The notes under the pieces were generated by a model. The model was not told the DNA's origin. It was given only the letters and a program-made list of their open reading frames with translations, and did not search any database. From Thauera propionica (GTDB taxonomy: Bacteria > Pseudomonadota > Gammaproteobacteria > Burkholderiales > Rhodocyclaceae), in contig NZ_NOIH01000007.1 in the NCBI RefSeq assembly GCF_002245655.1, positions 186,001-250,000 of the forward strand: DNA of 64,000 nt, written 5' to 3'. The translations under genes were made by a program, and so were the position numbers. Below are positions 45,040 to 55,024 of this stretch, piece after piece (positions within the stretch are counted from its first letter, which is position 1; each line of letters starts with the position of its first letter).

Positions 45040-45602
45040 GAGGCCTCCGCGCGGGATTCATGCCACTTGCTGACGCTGTAGCGTGCTGCCATCAGGCCGT
45101 CCACCGGGCGCTCGACCGGCATGCCGGCCTTGCGCTTGAGCGCGGCGAGGAACATCTCGGGCTGCTGCAGCTGCGACCACACCTGCGGCAGGAAGGTGGC
45201 GCTGCGGCAGCCTGCAAAGAGGATGAGGCCGTCCTCGAAGGGGCGCAGTTGGCGCAGCAGGTCGGCTTCGTCGCTGAAGTCGATGAACTCCGGTTCGCTG
45301 AGCAGCGACACCTCGATCTCGGCCTGCGCGAACTCGTCGGCACCGAGCGGCGGAAAGCGCGGATCCTGGCTGGCAGCCGCGACGGCATTCGCGATCACGT
45401 CGGCCCCCAGCGCGCGTGTGCGCCGCAGGCTGCCGATGCAGCCGCGCAACTCGCCATCGAGCGTCAGCGTGACGAAGGTCGCGCCGCGTTCGGCAAGCCG
45501 CGGATCGGCCCCGGGCTCGGGCGCTGGGCCGATCCCGAGGTGATGCGCGATCGCCGCGCGTGCGAGACGCAGCAGTTCGGATCCAAACTCAGTGTCGGGC
45601 AT
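45036..45602 (-). CDS. amrA: AmmeMemoRadiSam system protein A (AMMECR1 domain)
   Basis: A 188-residue protein with the AMMECR1 signature (FVTLTLDGELRGCIGSL) holding a conserved Cys, plus ASQDPRFPPLGADEF and IEVSLLSEPEFI. The fold is known from human AMMECR1, where the function is unclear. It overlaps the B-protein gene by 14 bp and the radical SAM gene by 4 bp, showing a co-translated complex or pathway. Confidence 0.92.
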
Positions 45603-46413
45603 GGGCGCCGGGCTCCGGTTCGCAGAAGGCGATGCTCGCGTAGCCGACCACGCGCGTGCGGTCGCCGGCAGTGTCGCCGGAATTGCGCAGATCGAGCAGG
45701 TGAGGCTGCAGATGGTGGCGTCGGGCGGCCAGCACCATGCCGTTGAGGGGTGTTGCCCCGCAGGCCTGCTCGTGGTTAAGCCCCGCGCGCAGGGCGATGA
45801 GCTGGTCCGCGGTCGAGCGGTCGATCCACTGCGCCTGGCGGTAGGGCAGGTAATGCGAAAGGTCCGAACTGATCACGATCAGTGTCTCGGGACCGCCCCA
45901 GAGGGCTTCGATCAGCTCGGCCACGCTCTCGTCGGCAGCGTCGCCGACCAGCAACGGGACAAGCGTGAAGCTGTCGAGCACCATCTGCAGGAAGGGGAGT
46001 TGCACTTCAAGACAGTGTTCGAAAGCGTGGGGCGAGTCGTCCACCAGCACATCGTCGCGCGCCTGCAGGGCCAGCCAGTCGGCACGGCTCAGCGGAACCT
46101 CGCCAAGCGGAGTCATGAACGCCTGCGCCGCGGGCAGCGAGAACCCGCGCACCACCATGCGATGCGTCGGCCCGAGCATCACGACGCGTCGAATCTGCTC
46201 GCGTAGCGGTGCAAGGGCGCGATAGGCGCAGGCGGCGACCGGTCCCGAGTACATGTAACCCGCGTGCGGCACGACGATCGCCTTGGGCGGCGCAACCTGC
46301 TCGAGCGGAACGGCCGTCGCGAGCATTTCGGCGAGCTGGATGCGCAGCACACGCTCGTCAGCCGGATAGAACTGGCCGGCGACGGCCGCCGGTCGGACGG
46401 AAGCATTGGCCAT
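45589..46413 (-). CDS. amrB: AmmeMemoRadiSam system protein B (Memo-like)
   Basis: A 274-residue protein from ATG 46413, preferred because AAGGGA lies 8 bases upstream. Memo/LigB-dioxygenase-like marks are VAGQFYPADERVLR, VVPHAGYMYSGPVAA, LGPTHRMVVRGFSLP, DSPHAFEHCLEVQLPFLQ and SSDLSHYLPY. The His residues match the metal-site pattern of Memo. It is the first gene of the coupled B-A-S-hydrolase operon. Confidence 0.92.
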   Translation of the reverse strand: MANASVRPAAVAGQFYPADERVLRIQLAEMLATAVPLEQVAPPKAIVVPHAGYMYSGPVAACAYRALAPLREQIRRVVMLGPTHRMVVRGFSLPAAQAFMTPLGEVPLSRADWLALQARDDVLVDDSPHAFEHCLEVQLPFLQMVLDSFTLVPLLVGDAADESVAELIEALWGGPETLIVISSDLSHYLPYRQAQWIDRSTADQLIALRAGLNHEQACGATPLNGMVLAARRHHLQPHLLDLRNSGDTAGDRTRVVGYASIAFCEPEPGAHARH

Positions 46414-46461
46414 GCTGAATTCCCTTGCGTCTGACAACGGAAACCCGTTTGACAAGCCGAA

Positions 46462-47736
46462 TTATAGACTTGCCGCATGCAACGCGCTCCAGCCCATGCC
46501 GGCGCTCAGTCCGAGTGCAACCACCAGCATTCCCGGAAGAACCTTCACGGCCAGCGGGCGGCCGCCGATCACCAGCGCCATTGCCGTCTTGAACCCGAGG
46601 TTGGCCAGCATCGCCAGCCCGATCGCGATCACGGTTGGCTCCAGGGCGAGCTTGTCCATCGAGAACAGCCGCAGGCTGGATAGGGTGATCGCATCGACGT
46701 CCGTCAGGCCAGACACCAGTGCCAGCACATAAAGACCGCGGTTGCCGAAATAGTCCGACAGCCACGCCGCCGACAGCAGCACCAGGCCGTACAGCAGCCC
46801 GAAACCCAATGCGGCTTTCAGTTCGGTCGGGTTGCTGGTGTTCGGCAACACAGTTTCGCCACGCTCTCCGAGCCGGCGCCAGTTCCACGCTACCGCCGCC
46901 AGACCAAGAACGAAGCCGGGCAGCACGACTAGCAACAATGGCCGCAGCACCGCTGGCGCGACAAGGCCGGCGATGACCGCAACCCGCACCAACATGACGA
47001 GGTTTGCCAGCACGATGACGAGACCGGCCATCGGCGCAATCGCAGTGGATTCGCGCGCCTGACGCGCATAGACCATGGTCGTTGCCGTGCTCGAGGCAAG
47101 CCCGCCGAACACCCCGACGAAAACCGTGCCATAGCGCGCGCCCACGACCTGCAGCGCGGTGTAGCCGGCCAGGCTCACGCCGGAAATCAGCACCACCATC
47201 CACCAGATCTGATACGGGTTCAAGGCGCCGAACGGACCGAACTCCTCGTTCGGCAGGATCGGCAGGATCACCAGCGACAGCACGCCGAACTGCAGGATCG
47301 AGATCCAGTCGCGTGGCTGAAGGCGCGTGGCGATGCCGCGCAGTTGCGCCTTGAAGTACAGCAGAACCGTGGTGCCGACTGCCAGCATCACCGCGAGCTG
47401 TGCATAGCCCATCCACACCGCCGCACCGAGGCAGTAGCACACGAGCAGGGCGGCGACCGAGGTCGTCCCGGGGTCGGAGGGATCAGGGTGGCGCAGGTAC
47501 GCGCTGATGATGGTGACGCCGACGATGACCAGGCCGGCCACGAAGGGCGCGATACTCTGCAAGTCCTGGCCAAGCATGGCGACAAGGGCGCCAAACATGC
47601 CGACGAGGCCGAAGGTGCGCAGCCCGGCGCGTGCCGAGGGTACGCGCTCGCGCTCGAGACCGATCAGCAGGCCGATGCCGATGGCGATCAGGAAGGCTTC
47701 GATCTGGGCCGGATCCAGCGGAAGAGAGTCGGGCAT
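46462..47736 (-). CDS. MgtC/SapB-DUF4010 membrane protein
   Basis: A 424-residue inner-membrane protein with about a dozen hydrophobic helices. The N-terminal MgtC/SapB mark is IGIGLLIGLERERV with GLRTFGLVGMFGA, and the C-terminal half is a DUF4010-like region (GLASSTATTMVYARQA, LVSGLTDVDAITLSSLRL). Members may affect ion homeostasis or transport, but the substrate is unproven. It lies 48 bp upstream of the AmmeMemoRadiSam genes on the same strand and could share their transcript. Confidence 0.82.
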   Translation of the reverse strand: MPDSLPLDPAQIEAFLIAIGIGLLIGLERERVPSARAGLRTFGLVGMFGALVAMLGQDLQSIAPFVAGLVIVGVTIISAYLRHPDPSDPGTTSVAALLVCYCLGAAVWMGYAQLAVMLAVGTTVLLYFKAQLRGIATRLQPRDWISILQFGVLSLVILPILPNEEFGPFGALNPYQIWWMVVLISGVSLAGYTALQVVGARYGTVFVGVFGGLASSTATTMVYARQARESTAIAPMAGLVIVLANLVMLVRVAVIAGLVAPAVLRPLLLVVLPGFVLGLAAVAWNWRRLGERGETVLPNTSNPTELKAALGFGLLYGLVLLSAAWLSDYFGNRGLYVLALVSGLTDVDAITLSSLRLFSMDKLALEPTVIAIGLAMLANLGFKTAMALVIGGRPLAVKVLPGMLVVALGLSAGMGWSALHAASL

Positions 47737-47883
47737 GGCGTCTGCGGATATGCTGTGCGGACTGAATCGATCATACACGCGTGAGCGCCCGGCGCCGTGA
47801 AACAGTCGCCGGGATGCGCCTTTCGACGCGGTTTCACGCCATTCGCCCTTTTCAGGGCAGGCCCCTTGGTTAGAATGCGCGCC

Positions 47884-48591
47884 ATGCAAAACCATCACCC
47901 CCGCCATTACGCCATCGTGCCCGCTGCCGGCAGTGGTTCCCGCATGGGAGCGGCGCGTCCCAAGCAGTACCTCTCTCTGCTCGGCCGCCCCCTGATCCAT
48001 CACGCGCTTTCCGTGCTTTGCGCGGCACCGGAAATCGACAAGGTTTTCGTGGTCCTGTCGGTGGACGACCGCGAATGGGCGCGCTACGACTGGAGTGCGC
48101 TCGGCGACAAGCTCGTGCCCTTGTTCTGCGGCGGAGCGACCCGCGCTGACAGCGTGCTGGGCGGCCTGCGTACCATCGCCGGGGACGTGGCCCAGTCGGA
48201 CTGGATCCTGGTACATGACGCCGCACGCCCCTGTCTCGCCCCCTGGCACATCGACAAGCTGGTGCGCGAACTGGCGCACGACGAAGTGGGCGGCCTGCTC
48301 GCCGTGCCGGTAGCGGACACCCTCAAGCGCGCCGATGCGCATCGCCACGTGGCCGAGACGGTTCCGCGCGACAGCTTGTGGCAGGCACAGACGCCGCAGA
48401 TGTTCCGCTACGTGATGTTGCGCCGCGCGCTGGAGGGGGCGTCGGACGCGACTGACGAGGCCAGCGCCATCGAGGCGGCGGGGCTGCGGCCGCGTCTGGT
48501 GCAGGGCGACGCCACCAACCTGAAAGTGACCTATCCGCTCGACCTGCACCTGGCCGAGTGGATCCTGCAGAACCGCGAGGGGCTCAAGTGA
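47884..48591 (+). CDS. ispD: 2-C-methyl-D-erythritol 4-phosphate cytidylyltransferase IspD
   Basis: A 235-residue protein from ATG 47884. The nucleotide-binding start is [20 protein letters not shown], with VLVSVDDREW-like, VHDAARPCL and [10 protein letters not shown] segments following. It makes CDP-methylerythritol in the MEP isoprenoid pathway. Its stop overlaps the ispF start (TGATG), the common ispD-ispF coupling. Confidence 0.96.
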   Translation: MQNHHPRHYAIVPAAGSGSRMGAARPKQYLSLLGRPLIHHALSVLCAAPEIDKVFVVLSVDDREWARYDWSALGDKLVPLFCGGATRADSVLGGLRTIAGDVAQSDWILVHDAARPCLAPWHIDKLVRELAHDEVGGLLAVPVADTLKRADAHRHVAETVPRDSLWQAQTPQMFRYVMLRRALEGASDATDEASAIEAAGLRPRLVQGDATNLKVTYPLDLHLAEWILQNREGLK

Positions 48592-49085
48592 TGAACATTC
48601 CGTTTCGAATCGGACAGGGTTTCGATGTGCACGCCCTGGTGCCCGGCCGGCCGCTCATCATCGGTGGCGTGACGATCCCGTTTCCGCGCGGCCTGCTCGG
48701 CCACTCCGACGCCGACGTGCTGCTGCACGCCATCACGGATGCGCTGCTGGGTGCCGCCGGCCTGGGCGATATCGGCCGCCTGTTTCCCGACACCGACGAC
48801 CGCCATGCCGGCGCCGACAGTCGCGTGCTGCTGCGCGAGGCCTTTGCCCGCGTTCGCGACGCGGGCTGGGCGGTAGCGAACATCGACGCGACCGTGATCT
48901 GCACCGCGCCGAAGATTTTGCCGCACGCGCCCGCCATGGTGAGCAACCTCGCCGCCGACCTGGAGATGGATCCAGCCGCGATCAACATCAAGGGCAAGAC
49001 CACCGAAAAGCTCGGCTTCACCGGCCGGGGCGAGGGCATTGCCGCGCAGGCGGTCGCGCTGCTGGCGAAGAGCGCCCATGCCTGA
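48591..49085 (+). CDS. ispF: 2-C-methyl-D-erythritol 2,4-cyclodiphosphate synthase IspF
   Basis: A 164-residue protein. Zinc-site and fold marks are [44 protein letters not shown] and [17 protein letters not shown]. It is trimeric and follows IspE in the MEP pathway. It is coupled to ispD upstream and overlaps thpR by 8 bp downstream. Confidence 0.97.
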   Translation: MNIPFRIGQGFDVHALVPGRPLIIGGVTIPFPRGLLGHSDADVLLHAITDALLGAAGLGDIGRLFPDTDDRHAGADSRVLLREAFARVRDAGWAVANIDATVICTAPKILPHAPAMVSNLAADLEMDPAAINIKGKTTEKLGFTGRGEGIAAQAVALLAKSAHA

Positions 49086-49641
49086 TTCGGCAGCGGCCGC
49101 TGCGGAGCCACGCCTGCGCGTGTTCTTCGCGCTGTGGCCCGACGCGCCGACCGCGTCCCGCTTGCATCGCGAGGCCCGGCAACTGCAGCGGGCGTGTGGC
49201 GGCCGGCTCATGCGGCAGGACACGATCCACCTGACCCTGGCCTTTCTCGGCGATACGCCAGTTTCGCGCCTGCCGGCACTTGCCGAGGCGGCGGCGCAGG
49301 TACGGGTTCCGCCCTGTGCCTTGGTGCTGGACCGCTGTGGAAACTGGCATGGCAACCGCGTGCTGTGGCTTGGGCCAAGCTGCCCGCCCACGCCGCTCGG
49401 CCTGCTGGCCGCACAGTTGGGCAAGGCCTTGCGCGAACGTGGCTTTGCACTCGAGAAACGGCCGTTTGCACCGCACGTGACCGTTGTGCGCAATGCCTTG
49501 CGCCCACCGGCCGCGGCGCCGGTACCGGCGATCACCTGGGATGTGCCTGCATTCGTGCTGGTTGCGTCGGAACGCGGCCCCGACGGCGCACACTACCGGG
49601 AAATCGGCCGTTGGCCGCTCATCAAAGAAGCCGCGAATTGA
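49078..49641 (+). CDS. thpR: RNA 2',3'-cyclic phosphodiesterase (2H family)
   Basis: A 187-residue protein from ATG 49078. The two catalytic HxTx motifs are HLTLAFLG and HVTVVRN. It opens RNA 2',3'-cyclic phosphates, an activity related to RNA ligation and repair. It overlaps the end of ispF, so it is translated with the isoprenoid genes. Downstream is a GC hairpin (49664-49686) without a U tract. Confidence 0.88.
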   Translation: MPDSAAAAAEPRLRVFFALWPDAPTASRLHREARQLQRACGGRLMRQDTIHLTLAFLGDTPVSRLPALAEAAAQVRVPPCALVLDRCGNWHGNRVLWLGPSCPPTPLGLLAAQLGKALRERGFALEKRPFAPHVTVVRNALRPPAAAPVPAITWDVPAFVLVASERGPDGAHYREIGRWPLIKEAAN

Positions 49642-49830
49642 GAAAACGGCTGTAGGAAACGGTTGCGGGGCGCCAAGCGCCCCGCAGTGCCAGAGGTCGC
49701 CCCAAAGGGACGCCTGCAGATCTCCTCGAAGGAGACGTCAAAGGATCGGTCGCTGCCCGATCAAGCTTGGTCGAGGGATAGATGGAGTCTCGTCAAATGC
49801 GTCCTCCTTCAGCATGCCGATCGCTCGGCT

Positions 49831-50268
49831 TCAAAGATAGATGGCCGAGGCCAGTCGTTCACTGAGTTCGGATTCCGAAGTCTTGGTGTAGTCCTTCTCG
49901 AAGCGCTCCGTGATCAGCTGTGCCGTCGGGCCGTCGATGACGGTGTTGAGCATGCCCATGAAGGCAGGCGGAGCGACGAGGATGGCGCGCTTGAATGCGT
50001 TTTGCGAGCGCCCCTGATAGAGCTCCTGAGCGATTTCCTGCGCGAAGACCTTGGCTTCGTGCTGTTTGGGAAGCGTCTGCGGCTGCATCGAACCACCGCC
50101 GCCGTTGCCGGCCATGGCGCCAGAGCGGTCGGTGACGAGTTCAGAGTTCTTCTGCCTGCTTTCGGGGTGGATCAGTTCCTTGACCAGCGTCAGGCCCTTG
50201 TTCGGGCCGAGGTTTGCATACAGCTTCGCCAGGCTGGCGTTGGCAACCAAAATCCAGGTGATGGCCAT
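49831..50268 (-). CDS. Host-attachment (Hap/AtsE-like) domain protein
   Basis: A 145-residue protein with GGAGG before ATG 50268. It matches the family annotated as required for attachment to host cells: ITWILVANASLAKLYA, LVKELIHPESRQKNSEL, FAQEIAQELYQGR and AFKRAILVAPPAFMGML. It has an eRF1/NYN-like fold in outline and no secretion signal, so the name may mislead. The Gly-rich loop (AGNGGGGSMQP) is flexible. The gene stands alone between longer intergenic stretches. Confidence 0.75.
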   Translation of the reverse strand: MAITWILVANASLAKLYANLGPNKGLTLVKELIHPESRQKNSELVTDRSGAMAGNGGGGSMQPQTLPKQHEAKVFAQEIAQELYQGRSQNAFKRAILVAPPAFMGMLNTVIDGPTAQLITERFEKDYTKTSESELSERLASAIYL

Positions 50269-50466
50269 GAAACAACCTCCGTTGCGTGAAAAGGTCGATG
50301 TGCGATCCGGCGCACCAAACATGTGCGGACGAGTGCCACCGTTTCAAGCTTAGCCACTCTCGAGGGGACTGCCAAACGGGTTTGTTACCGCAGTATGAAA
50401 AAGCGTTTCGAGCAATGAATCGCGCCCTGCCAAGCCGCGCCGGCTGGCGAACAGGCGAGCGAGCAA

Positions 50467-50931
50467 TCAGAAAATACCCATCGCCAGCCCAGACGCCATC
50501 GCCTCGCCGAGTTCTTCGGCCGCGCTCAGATGCTCGGGAGCGATCGCCTTGCGCGCGATCAGCGGTTCGGCGACGCACTTCCAGCCATAGCCGTTCGCGA
50601 TGCGGCCGATCTCCCGCACCGCGCCACTGCCGTCGTTTCCGGCGCTGACGAACACCGCGTAGGGCAGGCCGACGAGGCGGCCTTGACACGGGTAGTAGGT
50701 GCGGTCGAAGAAGTCCTTCAGCGCACCGGACATGTAGCCGAAGTTCTCGGGCGTGCCGAGCAGCAGGCCGTCGCAGTTCAGCAACTCGTCGATGCCCGCG
50801 TCGAACGCCCGCAAGACCCGGGTCTCGGTTTCCGCAACGCGATTGGCGCCGCGCAGCACGGCTTCGGCAAGCTGGGCCGTGTTGCCCGACTGCGTGTGGA
50901 AGACGACCAGCAGGCGCTTGCGCGGACTCAA
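50467..50931 (-). CDS. Flavodoxin-like NAD(P)H oxidoreductase
   Basis: A 154-residue protein. The FMN-phosphate loop is VVFHTQSGNTAQLAEAV, with LLLGTPENFGYMSGALKDFFD and FVSAGNDGSGAVREI later. The fold is flavodoxin/WrbA-like, used in electron transfer or quinone reduction. It overlaps mtfA by 4 bp (ATGA). Confidence 0.82.
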   Translation of the reverse strand: MSPRKRLLVVFHTQSGNTAQLAEAVLRGANRVAETETRVLRAFDAGIDELLNCDGLLLGTPENFGYMSGALKDFFDRTYYPCQGRLVGLPYAVFVSAGNDGSGAVREIGRIANGYGWKCVAEPLIARKAIAPEHLSAAEELGEAMASGLAMGIF

Positions 50932-51713
50932 GGCGCAGTCTCCGCGAACATCGCTTCGCGTGCGGCGGGATCGACGCCGTAAAACTGCCTTAACTGCGCG
51001 TAGACCTGCGGGAAGTGACGCATCAGCACGGAGGGCGCTTCAAAGAAGACCTCTGACACGACCGCGAAGAACTCGCCCGGATGTTCGCTCCCATAGGGGT
51101 CGATCTCGGTCTCGACGCCCTTATCCACCTCGTCGCAGAACGCCTCGTAAGCCTCTGAGAAGACGTTGGCCCATGCCTGGCGCGACATGCCGGCACGCAG
51201 TCGCGGCAAGCCGTCCACGCCGCCATTCTCCATGTCGAGCTTGTGCGCGAACTCGTGGATCACCACATTGACGCCCGCGGGTTGCGCCTCGCCCTCGAAC
51301 CACGACACCAGCACGGGGCCGCCTTCCCAGGCTTCGCCCAGCACCTCGTCCTCGTACTCGTGCACCACGCCGGCCTCGTCGTACTCGCGCCGCGGGATCA
51401 CGAAGTCGCCTGGATAGACGATGACGCCTACCCAGCCGGCGTAGGCGCGCAGACCGATGTTGAGGATAGGCAGGCAGGCCTGGAGGGCGATGCCAAGCAG
51501 CATGTCGTCATCCAGCACCAGGCCATGCGCGCCGTGGAACTGCTTCACGGCAAGAAATTCGAGCGCCAGCGCGCGCAGGCGGGGGCGGTCCTCCGCGGGC
51601 AGGAAGTCGAGAAAGGGGAGGCGGCCCTCGACCCGAGCCCATTGGTCGTCGGGCACCGACGGGACCTCACGCGCACCCAGTCCCAGCCAGCGACGAATCC
51701 GCGCGAACACCAT
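50928..51713 (-). CDS. mtfA: M90-family zinc metallopeptidase MtfA
   Basis: A 261-residue protein. The zinc motif is HEFAHKLD, and the second ligand region is HPGEFFAVVSEVFFEAP. MtfA in enterobacteria binds the glucose-uptake repressor Mlc and has aminopeptidase activity; whether Mlc exists here is unknown. It lies 3 bp downstream of the DMT transporter gene and is coupled to the flavodoxin-like gene. Confidence 0.88.
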   Translation of the reverse strand: MVFARIRRWLGLGAREVPSVPDDQWARVEGRLPFLDFLPAEDRPRLRALALEFLAVKQFHGAHGLVLDDDMLLGIALQACLPILNIGLRAYAGWVGVIVYPGDFVIPRREYDEAGVVHEYEDEVLGEAWEGGPVLVSWFEGEAQPAGVNVVIHEFAHKLDMENGGVDGLPRLRAGMSRQAWANVFSEAYEAFCDEVDKGVETEIDPYGSEHPGEFFAVVSEVFFEAPSVLMRHFPQVYAQLRQFYGVDPAAREAMFAETAP

Positions 51714-51716
51714 CGT

Positions 51717-52610
51717 TCAGGCCGACTGCCGCCGGGTCGTCAGGTAGATGCCCGCAAACACCAGGGCGATGCCGACGAAGTGGTAGAGGTAGGGCCGCTC
51801 GTCGAGGAAGATCGCTGCGAGGATGGTCGCGAACACCGGCATCAGGTGGATGAACAGCGACCCACGCGCTGGCCCCACGGCGGCGACGCCGGCGTTGTAG
51901 AACACGTAGCCGAGAAAGCCGGGGAAAATGCCTGTGTACAGGATGCCGCCGATCGCGTTCCAGCCGAGGTTGATCGTGCGCCCGGTGGACAACTCCCAGG
52001 CATAGGCGGGCGCGAGCGCAAGCAATCCGACCACGGTGAAGGCCGCCAGCATCAGCATCGGGTGCACCCCCTCGGGCCGCTTCTGCAGTCCGACCGTGTA
52101 CAGCCCCCACACCGTGACCGCTGCCAGCATCCACAGGTCGCCGGTGTTCAGCGTGAGCCCGAGCAGGGTCTCCAGGCTGCCGCGGCTGACGATGGCCGCC
52201 ACGCCGCACAGCGACACGACGACGCCGGCCGCTTCGAGGCGGCTCAGGCGCTTGCCGAAGAACACGAAGGCGAAGGCGATGGTCGCGATCGGGATGAAGG
52301 AATTGAGCAGCGTCGCGCTCGTGGCGGTCGTGTGCTGCAGCGCCAGGTAGGCGAAGGTGTTGTAGCCGCCAACGCCGAGCAGGCCGAGGACGACGACGAT
52401 CGGCCACGCCGCCCTGAGCCGCGGCCACTGGCTGCGCAGATGGGGCAGGGCGAGCGGGGCGACCAGCGCCAGCGCGATGATCCAGCGCCAGAACGCCAGC
52501 GCGATGGGCGGCACGTCGGCACGGATGCCACGGCCCATGACCATGTTTCCGGACCAGAACAGGGCAGTGAGGGTCAGCAGCAGGTAGGGGTTGGCGGTGA
52601 GGCGGTGCAT
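51717..52610 (-). CDS. DMT-superfamily (EamA) transporter
   Basis: A 297-residue protein with ten predicted membrane helices in two EamA halves (AFWRWIIALALVAPLALP; GIFPGFLGYVFYNAGVAAVG, LDERPYLYHFVGIALVFAGI). Such proteins export metabolites such as amino acids; the substrate is not predictable. It is first in a three-gene run with mtfA and the flavodoxin-like gene, and divergent from relA. Confidence 0.85.
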   Translation of the reverse strand: MHRLTANPYLLLTLTALFWSGNMVMGRGIRADVPPIALAFWRWIIALALVAPLALPHLRSQWPRLRAAWPIVVVLGLLGVGGYNTFAYLALQHTTATSATLLNSFIPIATIAFAFVFFGKRLSRLEAAGVVVSLCGVAAIVSRGSLETLLGLTLNTGDLWMLAAVTVWGLYTVGLQKRPEGVHPMLMLAAFTVVGLLALAPAYAWELSTGRTINLGWNAIGGILYTGIFPGFLGYVFYNAGVAAVGPARGSLFIHLMPVFATILAAIFLDERPYLYHFVGIALVFAGIYLTTRRQSA

Positions 52611-52734
52611 CGCGGGATCTGCTTGTTTTCGGCCCGAGATGATCGCACACGGCGGCCCGGTGACGAACGCTCATGCACCGCGGCGGTCGGATGGCACGGC
52701 CAGAAGCCTTCACCGTATGGAATAATTCGCCCCC

Positions 52735-54939
52735 ATGGTCTCCGTCACTCATGCCATCTCTCAGGGCGACACCGCCCCCCCGATCGACCTGCTTGCCGCC
52801 GGCCTCACCGAGACCGAACGCGGCCAGGTCGAGTCCGCGCTCGAATGGATCGCCGAGCTCTACGACAACAAGGTGCTCGGCACGGGCGAGCCCATCTGGA
52901 CGCACGCCATCGGCACCGCCCTGATCGCGGCGTCGCTGCGCCTCGATGCGGAGACGCGGATCGCCGCGCTGCTGTTCGCCGTATGGGACGAGCTCGATGA
53001 CCCGGCCGAGGAACTGAAGTCGCGCTTCGGCGAGGACATCGCCGTGCTCGTGCGCGGGCTGCACAAGCTCAACGGGTTGCGCGTGCTCACGCGCATGACG
53101 GCGACCACCACGGCGCCGGAGATCCGTGCGCAGACCGAAGTCCTGCGCAAGATGCTGCTGGCGATGGTCGAGGACATCCGCGTCGTCCTGGTCCGGCTAG
53201 CCTCGCGCACGCAGACTCTGCGCTTCTACACCGATCTGCCGGGCGACGCGCGCGTCGATGTGGCGCGCGAGAGCCTCGACATCTACGCGCCGCTCGCCAA
53301 CCGGCTGGGCGTGTGGCAGCTCAAGTGGGAACTGGAAGATCTCTCCTTCCGCTTCATCGAACCCGAGACCTACAAGCGCATCGCCAAGATGCTCGACGAG
53401 CGCCGCATCGAGCGCGAGCAGTTCATCCAGGACGCCATCGAGCGCCTGCGCAGCGAACTTGCGGCAGTCGGCATCAAGGCCGAGATCACCGGCCGCGCCA
53501 AGCACATCTACAGCATCTACAACAAGATGCGGAAGAAGCGGCTCGATTTCTCGCAGGTGTTCGATATCCGCGCGCTGCGGGTACTGGTCGACGAGGTGAA
53601 GGATTGCTACACCGTGCTGGGCTTCGTGCACCAGATCTGGCAGCCGATCGCCAAGGAGTTCGACGACTACATCACCAAGCCCAAGGGCAACAACTACCAG
53701 TCGCTGCACACCGCGGTGCTGGCGGGAGACGGCCGCGCGCTGGAGGTGCAGATCCGCACCTTCGACATGCACAAGCATGCCGAACTGGGCGTAGCCGCCC
53801 ATTGGCGCTACAAGGAAGGAACGCAGTCCGGTTCCGACTACGACGAGAAGATCGCGCTGCTGCGCAACCTGCTTTCCTGGCGCGACGAGGTGACGGACTC
53901 CGCGCAGTGGATGGAGCAGTACAAGCGCGCCTCGCTCGACGACACGCTCTACGTGCTGACGCCGCAAGGCAAGGTGGTCGACCTGCCACGCGGCGCCACG
54001 CCGGTGGACTTCGCCTACCGCCTGCATACCGACCTGGGCCACCGCTGCCGCGGCGCGAAGGTCGATGGCCACCTTGTGCCGCTCAACACGCCGCTGGAAA
54101 ACGGCCAGACGGTCGAGATCACAACGGTGAAGGAGGGCGGCCCCTCGCGCGACTGGCTGGACGTACGCCAGGGCTACGTTGCGACCTCGCGCGCGCGCTC
54201 GAAGATCAAACAGTATTTCGCCCAACTCGACGAGGAAGAGTTGCTAGCGCGAGGCAGAACCTTCGTCACCAAGGAGATGCAGCGCGACGGCCATGCCCAG
54301 GCCAACATCGACGGCCTGGCCGAGCGCCTGGGCTTCAAGAACGCCGAGGCGCTCTACCTGGCGGCAGGCCGTGGCGAAGTGGGGCCGCGCTCGGTGCAGG
54401 TTGCCCTGCGCGAGGGCAGCGCGCCCGAGTCCGACACGCCGGCCGAGCCCGATTTCGTCGTCAGCCGCAGTCGCTCGGGCGACAACTCGGACAAGATCCT
54501 GATCGTCGGTGTCGGCAAGCTGATGACCTCCTTGTCACGCTGCTGCAAACCGGCACCACCGGACGCAATCGAGGGTTTCGTCACCCGCGGGCGGGGCATA
54601 TCGATCCACCGCGTCGATTGCCACGACTTCCAGTTGCTGGCGCTGAAGCACCCGGAACGGGTGATCTCCGCCGAATGGGGCGACAAGGCGACCGATACCA
54701 AGGGCGCGCTCTACCAGGTGGACATCACGGTTCAGGCCATGGACCGCCAGGGTCTGCTGCGTGACATCTCGGAAGTGCTGTCGCGCGAGAAGCTGAACGT
54801 GATCGCGGTGAACACGCTGACCAAGAAGGGCACGGCCTACATGCGCTTCACGATGGAAGTCGGCGGCATCAAGCAGGTGCAGCGCGCCATCACGCTGATC
54901 CGCGAGGTGTCGGGCGTCATCGACGCACAGCGCAAGTAA
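52735..54939 (+). CDS. relA: GTP pyrophosphokinase RelA (synthetase-type)
   Basis: A 734-residue protein. The N-terminal hydrolase-like domain has lost its HD pair (LLFAVWDELDD where active enzymes have HDVVED), so hydrolysis is unlikely. The synthetase domain is complete (DIRALRVLV, NNYQSLHTAVL, EVQIRTFDMHKHAE) and carries EFDDY, the ExDD form typical of RelA rather than SpoT. TGS (VDLPRGATPVDFAYRLH), a zinc-finger-like segment (RCCKPAPPDAIEGFVTRGRG) and ACT follow. It makes (p)ppGpp during starvation. Confidence 0.94.
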   Translation: MVSVTHAISQGDTAPPIDLLAAGLTETERGQVESALEWIAELYDNKVLGTGEPIWTHAIGTALIAASLRLDAETRIAALLFAVWDELDDPAEELKSRFGEDIAVLVRGLHKLNGLRVLTRMTATTTAPEIRAQTEVLRKMLLAMVEDIRVVLVRLASRTQTLRFYTDLPGDARVDVARESLDIYAPLANRLGVWQLKWELEDLSFRFIEPETYKRIAKMLDERRIEREQFIQDAIERLRSELAAVGIKAEITGRAKHIYSIYNKMRKKRLDFSQVFDIRALRVLVDEVKDCYTVLGFVHQIWQPIAKEFDDYITKPKGNNYQSLHTAVLAGDGRALEVQIRTFDMHKHAELGVAAHWRYKEGTQSGSDYDEKIALLRNLLSWRDEVTDSAQWMEQYKRASLDDTLYVLTPQGKVVDLPRGATPVDFAYRLHTDLGHRCRGAKVDGHLVPLNTPLENGQTVEITTVKEGGPSRDWLDVRQGYVATSRARSKIKQYFAQLDEEELLARGRTFVTKEMQRDGHAQANIDGLAERLGFKNAEALYLAAGRGEVGPRSVQVALREGSAPESDTPAEPDFVVSRSRSGDNSDKILIVGVGKLMTSLSRCCKPAPPDAIEGFVTRGRGISIHRVDCHDFQLLALKHPERVISAEWGDKATDTKGALYQVDITVQAMDRQGLLRDISEVLSREKLNVIAVNTLTKKGTAYMRFTMEVGGIKQVQRAITLIREVSGVIDAQRK

Positions 54940-54959
54940 GCCTCTGCGTCCTCAATGAA

Positions 54960-54994
54960 ATCGGGGGCTGCGCCATGCCGGCGCAGCCCCCGAT
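54960..54994. terminator. Rho-independent terminator between relA and ppk1
   Basis: A perfect 15-bp stem (ATCGGGGGCTGCGCC with its complement at 54980-54994) and a 5-base loop are followed by CGTTTT. It lies between the convergent relA and ppk1 genes and probably serves both. Confidence 0.85.
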
Positions 54995-55024
54995 CGTTTT
55001 CAACCCGTGCCGCCGCTGTGTAAC

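Noticed and set aside
49664-49686. 10-bp GC hairpin after thpR
   Set aside because: The loop is only three bases and no U tract follows, so I did not call a terminator.
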